The position numbers and the translations under genes are program-made. From Phoronis australis (taxonomy: Eukaryota > Phoronida > Phoronidae), in contig NMRA01000031.1 of assembly GCA_002633005.1 (NCBI GenBank), positions 1,087,004-1,151,003 on the forward strand: 64,000 nt of DNA, in the 5' to 3' direction. Below are positions 11,101 to 23,000 of this stretch, one piece after another (position 1 is the stretch's first letter; each line of letters begins with the position of its first letter). The notes beneath the pieces are model-generated. The model was not told the origin of the DNA, ran no database searches, and worked only from the letters and a program-made list of their open reading frames with translations.

Positions 11101-12381
11101 CTGCAAATAATGAAAAAGTGTCAAAAGCTGCTTTATGACATCTACACACTTACATAAAAGTAATAAACTAAAATTTTCTTAGTTTTCATTTTTGTGAAGA
11201 AATCAGACAGCAGCACATTTTGCGTTAAATAATGAAGGGTTACCATACTATTTGATTGCTGCTATACTTTATTATACTTAGGAACATGCTCTCCATTCAA
11301 TGACAAAACAAAATTGCCTGCTTTCTGTCCAACTTTTTATTTAATCTCGCGTGTGAAGTGGCTATTTAACCAATAATCACCATACTTTTGCCATGATGGG
11401 CCAGCAAGTTATAAGTTCACTCAGAAACCAAGACTTGTCACTTATCAGTTACTACATCAAGATTCACTCTCACACTGGGCACAAGGTCATCACACACATG
11501 TATATGGTTGAATGACCTGCACAGACTTATACTGAAGATAGGAAACAGGTGACATTGTCTGACATAATCTAATTGAGACTGTGAGTTTGCTCTGGGCATT
11601 GGAGGCCCAAAGATCAGATTCTTCAAATTTAAAGCAATCTGTAAGAGTGGGAGTTTAAACTGGGTTGTCTTTCGTAGATCCGCGACATTCATAAAAAACT
11701 AGTCTAATTGTGTACTTCACTTGTAACGCATGGCGATATCACGCGTTGCCTTGGGTGACTGTGCATTTCTTGTGAGTTTGTTTTTAAACAGGAAACAGTA
11801 TTACTGGAAATGGAATTTCATGTTGTCCACTGAGTAAAATTTGCATTGTGTATAGCGAGATGTCACGAGTCGTTGGAAAAAATAAAAAAATTCATCAGTT
11901 AGAGCTCTTGGTCTTGTTCTTAATTGAAGGATGCTTTTTGTAAGTTGGCTAATCATCAATTTTATAAGTGTCATGAGGTGGACTTGAAGCGATAAACAAT
12001 AAAAACAGTTTAATTGGTGTCAACACTAGGAGTTACTTCAGAATAACTTGCCCTCGAACCTCCCCCCCCCTCCTCTCCGTTCAGCTTTGTGTCCACACTG
12101 CATACCCTACACCATGTGGCAAACCTGCAAGAATGATTAGACACTCCTAATATTTTAACTGGGCAAACTCACAAGTGGTAATTACTACGGTGTTGTGTGC
12201 AGATTTGCATGCACTCTATGACTTACAGTTCTCCTTATCTTACCTCGGTAAGGTGGGGCAAGTTGTCACAGGTGTGTCAAGTTGTCTCAGCTAAAAGATT
12301 ACTACTAAACCAACTGACAACTTGTTGCGGGTGTAACTTGTTCAAGGGCAACTACCACAGCTTGCTTATACGAAAGAGATT
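8143..12381. other. Intergenic or upstream DNA without recognised genes
   Basis: AT-rich DNA. I see a loosely repetitive 'CTTAAGTTTGACTTAAG'-type patch at about 8400-8600, a long G run at about 10862-10880 and a C run at about 12061-12070. No reliable exon, tRNA or promoter was found. A short frame at about 8990-9156 looks mildly protein-like but has no supporting splice context. Confidence 0.5.
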
Positions 12382-12617
12382 ACAGTCAGTGCACAAGTCA
12401 CAGTCAGTGCACAAGTCACAGTCAGTGCACAAGTCACAGTCAGTGCACAAGTCACAGTCAGTGCACAAGTCACAGTCAGTGCACAAGCCACAGTCAGTGC
12501 ACAAGTCACAGTCAGTGCGCAAGTCACAGTCAGTGCGCAAGTCACAGTCAGTGCGCAAGTCACAGTCAGTGCACAAGTCACAGTCAAGGTACAAGTCACA
12601 GTCAATGCACAAGTCAC
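12382..12617 (+). repeat. 18-bp minisatellite, about 13 units
   Basis: Head-to-tail copies of CAGTCAGTGCACAAGTCA, with point variants (GCGCAA, AGGTAC, AATGCA) in the later units. Since 18 is divisible by 3, one plus frame reads a QSVHKS repeat and minus frames are also open. Nothing else suggests that the array is translated. Confidence 0.9.
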
Positions 12618-13675
12618 ATTATTCAAAATGATGTGCTAGTGGGTGAAGATTTTTATTTTGTGATGTTAGAGCGCTTCACAAAGTAATGCACGACTGGAGG
12701 TTATGTGGCTGGACTTGTATTCTGAAGTACAAATATGGCATTTGTTTGTTGCCCGTGTTCGGGTAACAGGCCACCGCCAGTTTCTTGAAATTTCATGTTT
12801 AAGCGCCTGTGTCCGGTTAAGCGCCCAGACCCAATTTAACTTCCCAGGGCGTTAATCTGAATACTTCTGGTAATAAAGTGGATGTCTCTGAAGAAATATG
12901 GCGGGGCTTTTATACCGTGTTAGACTCTCTCCATTTTAGGACACAATGTGGCGTACAATTGAAATTATATTTTTTGTGGTTTTCATAAAAGATATTAAGC
13001 ATCAAATTAATGCTTTACCGTGTTAAGTTTTGTACCACATCTGCCTTTTGAAAATATTTTGAAAAAATGTGTTTCACTGTTTGAATCATGCACAAGACTG
13101 GCTTCCTGGTGTTGGCACACAGACTTGTACTAGTTCACATCATGTTGTTGTTCTTACTTTTTACCTGTTGTGATTTGAACTGGTGATGAGATAAGCTAAG
13201 CCGATTGCCTTAGCACAAGTGTAATAATAATGTATAATGCCTCTTAACCTTTAGTAATATTGCATTGTTATTAGGTCCTCGTTGTTATGAGATAATACAG
13301 CCAAAGGGTATTTTAAGAGCTAGCCCTCAGCCACCGCTCCCCAAGATAATGGTAAAATCTAACCAATTTAGGACACGGGTGAACAGGTGAATTTTATTTT
13401 CACCTTTTTCATAAATGATATTCAATACCAGAGAATGATTCTTTGTCGTATCTTGGTTCTGTACCATAGCTGGCTACCGAAAATATTTTGAAAAACTATG
13501 GCTGCTCACAATATTAAAACCGCTTGAGAATTTTGACAATCATTTTGTCTGAAATTGGTGAGGTTTTACTGTAAATAAACATTAATTTGTAATGCCGTCA
13601 GGTTTGAGGTATTGTTCAATGTAATGATACCATGGACATGACACGGAACTCCTCTATCCAGTAATTGTCCGGCAC

Positions 13676-13850
13676 TTAACACACAGGGCTATCCGGTGTC
13701 CAGTGAGGGTCGGAAACCTAACACATGGGACTGTCCAGTGTCCAGTGAGAGTCAGGCACCTCACAAATGGGCTATCCAGTGAGAGTCTGGCCCCTAATCA
13801 CACGGGGCTATCCAGTGTCCAGTGAGTGTCGGTCACCTAAGACACAGGGT
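13676..13850 (+). repeat. About 40-45 bp degenerate tandem repeat
   Basis: Four imperfect units each contain 'GGGCTATCCnGTGTCCAGTGAG', 'GTCnGnnACCTnA' and 'CACA'. The array ends about 45 bp before the ATG at 13895 that may begin the LRP1-like reading frame. Confidence 0.75.
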
Positions 13851-13894
13851 TGATCGATAGCCTCACCTCACTTAGTGCTCAAGTCACAAGTAAA

Positions 13895-14050
13895 ATGTTC
13901 ACTGAACCCATTTTCATCCATTGTTTCTTGTCTGTTGCAGTTGTTGGTTACCCAGAGATTGTTGGTCGTTATAGTGATGTCCAAGTGGTCAACAGACAGA
14001 ATGTATCAGTTACGCTGAATTGTACCGTCAGGAATCAGGGCCCTAATACG
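13895..14050 (+). CDS. LRP1: Exon 1: possible signal peptide and first half of Ig domain
   Basis: From 13941 the exon reads [15 protein letters not shown] and then an Ig B-strand with its cysteine (SVTLNCTV), ending in phase 0 at ACG|GTGAGT. There are two readings of its 5' border. It may be an internal exon entered at 13941 after a good acceptor (CTTGTCTGTTGCAG). Alternatively, translation may start at the ATG at 13895 (A at -3), giving [18 protein letters not shown], a plausible though weak signal peptide in the same frame. I give the longer form because no upstream signal-peptide exon was found. The Ig identity is supported by the partner exon. Confidence 0.6.
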
Positions 14051-17000
14051 GTGAGTAGGGTGGACGCAAAAGAAAATCAATCTATATTTGCTATTTATAG
14101 AAATGTTTGTTTTTCCCCAGATGAAAATTTGAGAAATATTGACATATTGCCCATATTTTCCACATCCGGGTATGCAAGGCGGTCCCAAAAGAGCCTCTGT
14201 TGGGGGCTTTTTTGGACTTATTTTTCCAAAAGAGCCACCATACGGGCTTTTTTGGTCACATGATACTGTTTTCTTAGTCTGGTGTTTTTTTGTTTAGCTA
14301 TCTGGAAAATTATTAACTTTCTCAGTGCTGCAGCATGTATTGTACAAGACAACAGTAATCAGACAAAATATCGTTTTCCCCATCATAACAGTCAATTCTG
14401 TTAACAGCAAAAATTACTGTTAACAACTTACTGTATAAGGTCATATCAAAGGTAATCACTTGGGCATTTGCCACAAATGTCCCAGGTGTCGGAAGACATT
14501 TACCCAAATGTTTTATGTACAAAGACATTTGCTTACCTTTCATAAAATGTAGTATTTTAGCCAGCCGAGACTGATGACTCTCAGTAAACTAGTTCTAATT
14601 CTGATATTTCTTTTTTGTCTTGGCATTCTTGCGTGTCTGTGCCTTTTTTAAATGTAATTTATTGCCTAATATCATATTTTTGTATATTAAACATGTGGTT
14701 GTTCACAAAGTTGATGCGTAAATCAAAATATGGTAAAATGTTGGGCAAAGATATTTGCTAAAATTTCCATTTCTTGATTTTTCAAGGATTTTTTGCAAAT
14801 GTTATGAATGCCTTTTATTTCACAAAACATGAGGTGGTAGCTATGGTAACAGAACTTGAACAGGAAAACCTGTTAATTTGGTGCTAAATATCTTCCATAG
14901 AAAAATGAGAAAGCAAAATTTCACTTGTCATCCATGTTGTTTCCTTAATTGGCGAGATTTTAGCGTAGAAGTTAAAAATGAAAATCATTTCCTTGGTAAG
15001 GTCCGTGTCCAACTTAGCGTTGTTACTAGTGTATCACTTCCTGTTTTACATGTAGTTCTCAAAAAGTCTGTATTACATGCAAGTTCGGGTTGTGGGGACA
15101 TCTGTTGGTCTCTAATTGTTGACTGCCAATCTGTCATCCGAAGCTCATGGCTGGTGCATCAGAGCTATTTGCACACATTTTGTCAATAAAGCGGAGGATG
15201 ATGCGCCATGGAGAAAACTGCATGGAATTATTACCGCCTTATCTTTTACTTTCCTGTACAGTTAAAGCCAGTTAAATATAAGGGCGGCAAAATTCGGAGT
15301 ACAGAATAGCTTAATTGCTGTGCTAACAGTCCTGTTAACTCCCCTTAATTCTTGATCATGAGAGAGGAGTACTCTGACGGTGAATTCAGCTCCTGCCCGG
15401 CCGCCATGATGGGTAATTCGGGAGCATTTTGTCTGAATACTTTTGGCTCGTACTGTACCGTATTGGATGGGGTACCCGGAATTGTTCTCTTGTTTTATCG
15501 TGATATAACATATCAAGACTCTGTCAACAGAGGGGAAGATAACAAAATGTATTTTGATCACCGGTTACGACCAAAAGTTTAGACGCAGTTTACACCGTTG
15601 TTTTTTTGATGATGGCTATCTTTTTTCCGAGAATGCTCGGTTTGGTAAAGGCTGTGGAATGTATTTGCAATTTTGTTTTTACCGGTATACACGCATTTAA
15701 GGTGATGTAGCACCTTATCAACAGTTCTGTTCATTCAGCCAGAAATATACAAGCATGATTCATCCCTTAATATATTTTCTGATAGTAGAAAGGATTTGAT
15801 TTTTACCAATTTTCCATTGATTTTATCACATGACCCTGCCGTGCACAACATAGCCTGAAGTAAACTTGCAGTATTAGTAAAACAATAGTATCAATGACAT
15901 GTTCAGTGTGAAAGCTTATCACGTTACTTTTGTGTTATGCAGTTTTTGATTTCGTTCTTAAGATTCATTAACGTCCGACTTTTGATAGTCCCCTCTTGCA
16001 AAAGTGGAACATTTTCAAAACAATTTGGACGTACATCCTTTTTTAGAACGGAACAAGAAACATACAGTGCCTGAAAGTTTTATTTGAATACGATCAACCA
16101 CTTCAAGATGTGATGCCAAATTTGGATGATATTCTATAGTCCTGCAGTGCTGTATCATACTGCCCAATTAAAACACCATGAATTTAAATATTTACTTTGT
16201 TTCCTACTGCAGGTAAAATGGTCATTATTAAATCGAAGGGTGCTACAAGTTGGCATCTCGAGAAACACCAGCTTAGTGCGTGGACTGAGTGCTTCAAAGT
16301 ATGAGTTAAATGTCGTGCGTGCTAGCTCACGTGAGGTCACGTACAAGTTGACAATCAAAGATGTTAGTCTCGCCGACGCTGGAAGCTACATGTGCGCCGT
16401 CAAGATTAACGGCACGAACAACTTCCCACGGCAGGTGGTAATGTTGAAAGTTGTTGGTAGGTGGCACTTTCTGTACTAGTTTTTTGTACTTGGCAAGACA
16501 AGAAAAATTAGATTTGGCATATTCACGTGAAATGGTACAGTTGTTTACACATAATTTCATCCCAACATCTGCGTTTATATCTTGGTGGGGCGTGACTTGC
16601 ATTTCTTCCAGGTATTTTTCGTCTGTTGTTTAGCTCAAAACTGAGATATATGGCGCTCTGAAATTGTCAGGATGCGATAAAAGAACATCTAATTGTTCTA
16701 CATGCACGGAGCTGTACTGCTTCAGATATCCCTGTATTCAAAAACATTGTGCCCTTAAGTTCTATTAAAGCAGCCCAGAAGTGTTTAGACTTTTTCCACT
16801 GTAACAGAAGTGTTTGTAATACTTGTTGTTTAGTTAAGATCTGCAGATACACATTGCTATCACAACACAATTCAGGCTGCACTAGGTACGCCTCACTCTG
16901 GATGGAGAAAGAAACTTGTTTGCTCTCTCATCAGTCATCTGTGAAGCAGAGTTGGTCTGGGCCCCGTTATCTGTTCTCCTAGCTTTAGTGTTTACGTAGT

Positions 17001-20000
17001 GCGGTGACCCTGCAAGTTGAATTCTTGCCTCCATTCCTATTAGAGTCCAGCTGCAGAATTTGTTTCTCAAACCGTTTACTCCACCCTTCAGCGCTGGACA
17101 AATGTCCCAAGAGAGCTTCAATGAACAGCTATAGTATTATGCCCTAGGCTCATTCCTCGCATTACAGGATGTTACTGGGAGATAACTACTCCTAATTGTT
17201 GTTACTTCATACTTGACCGCTTAGGAGGTAGCAAATTACTTCAAGGTGTAGAATTGACAGTGGTGTTGGTGTCGCCTCTGTCTTGGGGGCACTTTGGGTG
17301 ACTTCTGCTGTTGAAATTCACCTGGTCAGAAGTCGTTAAGTTTGGATGTCAAAGATGAGTAAATAATTTCAAGAAATCTTTGTTGCTTATTGTATTCTGT
17401 TTAAGTTTCCAAAAAGTATAATTATGACTAAGCCCCTTACCGCTACAAAATTGGTCTCGAAAATTTTCTTGTCTTGTTAGGACTTCATTTCAAATTAGTA
17501 GGGTATGTTGCATAACAATAACTTCAAGCTGCCAGTTTCCAAAAACAGACTACGTCATTAGAAATAAAATTTTGTGGGTTTTTTTTGACATCCATACACT
17601 GCAAATTATGCTAAAAATTGACTAAAACTTTCTTACTTTAGTGGATAAATTGTACAACATAAAATTACACTGGACGGTCATACTAGTTGCTAAATAAGTG
17701 AAAAACTACTGTAGGTTCAATGCTGGAACTAATGCTTTCGTAAAATCTCTGCCACACGAAGTCACCAAGTCATTCTCAAAATGTCCAAGCCCCCTCTTTA
17801 AATTCAACCCGGCTGGGTTCTTGCAGGAAGGGTCAAGTTTGACCCAAAACATGACTACATGCGACGACATCTACTGGTTCTCACTCGCACTTTACAATGC
17901 TTAGTCAGATCCCATTCAGTTTTTGTGACATTTTGTATATTGTACTGCGAACTTTTGGTATAATGGGGCTCTCAGTGAGAATCGTTGTTGAAATTTGTAA
18001 TTTTTATTTGTTGAACTGCCATTCCTATGATACCTCAGTTATAAGTAGTTTGACTTGATGGTCTTTTTATCAGTTCCTCATGTGGTGGTATGCGACTCAC
18101 ATGTTACTTCAAGCAGTAGACGATGGAATTGAAGCAACTTGTTAAGGTTAAAACTATAACGCAGTATTAACAAAATAGGTCAAACAGTTGGCTGAATGTA
18201 AACTAGTAATGTCTATCTTTTGAAAACTTGAAGCAAAATCAAGATGTTGAAAGTTTTGTTTACGTTTAAAGTTAACTTGAAACAAACAGTCACAAGAATT
18301 CCTGTGCTTCTTATTTGGAAGACTGCAAGCAAAATTGGAAAAACCAAGGTCAATTCACCTTAGCTTGTTCTGTCATTTAGGGATGATTCTGTATAGGTAA
18401 AAATTAGCATTTAAAATTCATTTGTTAGTTCAAACAAAATATAGACCTGACTTGAATAGTTATAAAATGACTTAGTTGAACAGGAAGGTACTTGGCTGTA
18501 TTTTTAACAAAGGGTGGAGCTTAAACATTAGTATACACGCCCTTTTAGAGAGGGAACTAGAAAAAAAAACAGGCTGTATTTGTAGAGAGTCCAGACATTC
18601 ACATCTAGGGAGTGTCCAGGGTGTACATTTGGACAGTAAATCAAGTTTAGACATTCTAGTTAGGATGCCCAGCCCAGTTCAACATTTTGATGGGCAAATT
18701 AAGTAAGCAAGTAAAAGTAAGCATGGTTGTCTCCTTTAAGCTGCTAACAGAAGTCCTGGGAGCTGGTTGCCCTGCTCTGAATAAAAATGTTGGTTTAAAA
18801 GTGATGCAAGATACAAAAACTAGTGCTGACCCATGTCTCCACAGTAACCTACTACAGTGTTATAGCAATTCAACTTGGGGTCATAAAACGCTGACATAGA
18901 TGCCCCGAGAATTTGGGAAACCCTTTTTGGATGCTAAAAGAAAAGTAAATTTTCCCAAAAAGTTGTTTTTGTTGAGAAATTTCACCTGTCTGCCACAGTG
19001 TGTCCCGAACTGAAGAATTTTTAGCATACACAATTTTCATGTAAATATATTATGCATGCTTCTACCATTGTGTAGATATGTGTAGTACTTGGAAAAATGA
19101 AGTTAAAAACCTGTTTGTTGAGTCCCCGTCTGTCTTCCTTCCCCGATTAACAATATAGTCAAAACTTCATGTAATTCAAAACTAAGATTTTAAAAAACTT
19201 TACAGTCTTTTAATGAAAAGTCAGCGGACAGTAAAAACAGTATTTTAGGCTATGCGTAAAGAGCAGAACAACTCTAACTTATGCGTTTGTTGCATTTTGT
19301 AATGCTATGCCTTAAAATATGCAAGTTGTGTTGTTTTTAATTTACACAATCGGGGGGTTGGTACATGAATGGTTTATGCTAAGCGCTGTCCACACACAGA
19401 CTTACCATAGAACAAGTTACTCCTGGAACGAATTGTCACTAGATTTGAGGGCTGTGTGGACGCTATTTAAACTGGTACAACTTGCCGCACTTGTGACAGC
19501 TTACTGCACTTTATCAAGGTAAGGTAACTTGTTCTAGGGTACCTTGAACTTCTAGTCGCTGTGTGGCAGCAAACTTGGGGCAAGGTGGAAGTAATTATTT
19601 GTTGTGGTTACATACAGACAGGTCTCCTTTTGCGCCCTTTTGGCATCAGCTGTTCATTGAGTAACAACTTCTGCCGTACCCTAGTTATAGTAACTAAGTT
19701 GGACTTGTGCAAGTTGTTCTAGGCTAGGCGGTGTGTGGATGGGACTTAGGTAATAAAGTGTTCTATAATGAAAATGATATGATGACAAATATGGGTCCGG
19801 TCCCTATTATTATAAAATAGCAATGCGTTAGAAAAGGGCAAAGGTCAACGTCTCCTGACTATTTTTACATTCATTCACTATTAAGTGAGTGGGATGTGTC
19901 CAGATTAGTTGAGATGTGATGCATCAAAATGTGTCCATTCTCATCAGTAGAAGTTTCAGAAATGCCATCTCTAATGTTGTTACACATGAAAAACAAGACA

Positions 20001-23000
20001 GTGCTTGTTCAAGTAGATAAGCTTATTAAATTATGATATTAACCAGGACAAGCTTGGGTGCATAATGCCAACTTCATGACCTGACTCGCAAAGGGAGTCG
20101 CGTGCCAAGTAATGGGGTCTGTAATTGTATCCTCTCTGTGTTGGCCTGTTTTGAAACATCACTGTGAAATATCACCTATTTAGGACACAGTATGGCAGAT
20201 AAATGAAGTTTTGTCTATACTAAACTATGAAAAGGCAATGCTTTGAGGAATTTTCAGCATTCACGACAATCAAGTCTTTGAAAAATAACAAAAGTTTAAG
20301 TTTCACAATTATTTTTGTCCAAAATTGGTGAGATGTTACTGTAGTTAACATAGAAGGTTGATTAATTTAAAATACATGTTTTGTACATGTAACTGTTGCT
20401 AGCTGTTAGAAGCACATGGCATCAGTTGATGTGTGATACATATGCACTAACTTTAAATAATTCTGTTATTGGTAATAATAGAATGATTATAAGGATAGTT
20501 ATTTTAGTAAATTGGTCATTTTGATTGTAACCTTGTGTTGTTTTGCTGTTGTATAAAGCTGGAGATTTAGAGCTAGTCTGCTTTCTGGTGTGAATAGTGG
20601 GAAAATGTTAGAATAAATTGATGTTGTGTCCGAGGTTCAGCAAAATGCTCACTGTCTTGGGCTGTATTCATTTAGAGTTTGAAAGTGATATAGCTAGAAC
20701 ACTTTGAGTTAAACTGTTTTAAATTCATCACGCGAAACCAAAGTGTTTCAAGCAGGAACGTTTTAAAAGGTCTTACGTAAGCATAATTTTATTCCTCCCA
20801 GAATTATGCTTTTTTCTGTCTAAAAAGAGAGAGCGTTAATGAACACCATGCTGAGTGTTGTGTCATATCGTGTAACGTGTGTCAAACGACAATTTGAAGC
20901 TGTTTTAGCGATATCAAGTTTGCCATGTGAACTCAATGCATTTTAAACAAAATCATTTTAGGTAGAATGTTATGAATCAGTGCTTGTGTGAATCAATGCT
21001 TAATTTGTCCTCAACCGTTTGTTGTTTGTAGAGGAATGCTCAGCCGACCTGTTTGAGTGCCGTCTTGAACACAACCCAGGTCGGCGGTGTATCTCCTGGA
21101 ACTGGGTATGTGATGGGGATCCAGACTGCCCAGACGGTGAAGACGAACCGGACAACTGCCGTAAGTTCGGCCTTCCTGACACTTCTACAGAGACAAAATG
21201 GCAACATTTTGTAAACTTTATACCTCTCTTGGTCGTGTTAAAACTTGGGTTTTCTAAAAAATCCAGGGATAAAGTTTAAATCAAACACAGCAAAATATGG
21301 TTCTTCAAGTTATTTAAGACCTTATTGACAAGTATTTTGCCAAATATCTGCAAAATTATAGGTTTTGGCCTGATAGAAGTCACGCTTATACTGTTATGCT
21401 TATACTGATGGTAACTGAACTATCTGCAGTAATGACTTTGTTACGTACGCGACCAAGGAGTTTAAATAATTCTACAAGCGCACCTCTAAAATCCAGGTAC
21501 GACCCTGACACTGAAACTCCAGGCTCGGACCAGAAGACACCTTACCCACTGTACAGATTCATTTGCGCCCCTAAACTCCATGCATGCTCTGAAAATGATC
21601 CATACACACTGATCAAACTTTCTTTCCGGGGACTAGATTCTGTGGCTGTATCTCTAATTCACAGTTGGAATTTAGAGGCATGGCGGGGAGTTTAGGGGTA
21701 CAAATCTAAGGATTTGTACCCCTAAACTCTAGGCCACTCTTGTACCACGGGTTTGCTGTCTGCTGATCCAGGACGGAGTTTAGGGGACTATGGGTGGAAT
21801 TGAGATATTGATTGTGTCCCTTGACAACATGTTGCTAAGTAATCAGCTTACCACTGCTATTCATAGAAAAACTAGCATTGCATAATGTGACTTGTGGGAA
21901 TTTGGTAATTAATTGCAATTTGTTGAATTATGCTCGTAATCGATAATTAACTGTATCTGGGAGAACATTTCAAAAAAACAATGTCGACATTTATTTACAT
22001 AAATTATATATTATGCAAATTTATTTACGGTGTAATGACCTGCAAACTGATTTCATTAAATTTGTTGACCACAAAACATGGGTGTGAATGTCAAAATGGT
22101 CTTCATGTAGTACTGCATGAGGAATTTACAAGCATAAACAGAAGTTTGAATAGTGGTGGTCACTGTTAGCATAAATTATGCAAATTTTTCATGAAACACC
22201 CTGCAAACTTGTCTAATTCACTAACTTTGCAAGAAGCATGAGTAAAACGTCAAAATAATCTGTCTGCAATCCTTATTAAGGAAGCTTTTAGTTAAAACAG
22301 TTATGCGTTATGGTGCCCATAATTTTGCTAATTTAAAAATGTTCAACCCTGCTTAATTGCTTCTAACCATGAAACAATCCAAACACTTTATACTAACTCA
22401 TTGTTGAGGCTCAATGAATGAACTGACCCCACGTGTCAAGCCTACGCATTAGGTCTGGTCTTGGGTGACAGTGGACAAAAGGTCTTTCCAAACCCAAGAT
22501 CACTTTAAATAATTAAAAGAAGCTTAATTTTTAGTGGCTGTAAAATTCAGGGGTGGACATCTAACAGAACACTGCCATTTGCCCCAATGGATATTATATT
22601 TTTGGAGCTTGCGCGGTTTGGTTGTTATGTGTTTCTACTGTTCACTGAGCACTGCTCCAACAGTGAATAAGTCATTGTCATGATGACCCTGGGGCTGGTT
22701 CAGAACCAGCCACAGGGTCATCAACTCACCATTATAAGTCTATGTTCATAAACGATGGTTTAAAATCATCTTCACATGTTGCCGCATTCATTAAAACGTG
22801 GTGGCTGCTGTTTTTGCTTTTGAGGATGCTATTTTATTTGACGCCGAAATGTGTCATGCTGGTTTAAATCCATTGTTTTTATCAAGATATGCTGTTCCTT
22901 GATATCGTCGAGAATATAAGGCTAGTATTTTATTGAACTTCTATACTTTACACTTTTACTTGGATGGGATGTTGGAATTTTTAAATCGTACAATCAAAGT

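Noticed and set aside
12352-12631. Open frames through the 18-bp minisatellite on both strands (QSVHKS, TDCDLC and similar repeats)
   Set aside because: Openness in several frames follows from a repeat length divisible by three. There is no start, splice or conservation evidence for translation.
14185-14255. Tandem hairpins with T-runs that look like bacterial intrinsic terminators
   Set aside because: The setting is a spliced animal gene intron. The duplicated structure fits an interspersed repeat, and there is no bacterial gene context.
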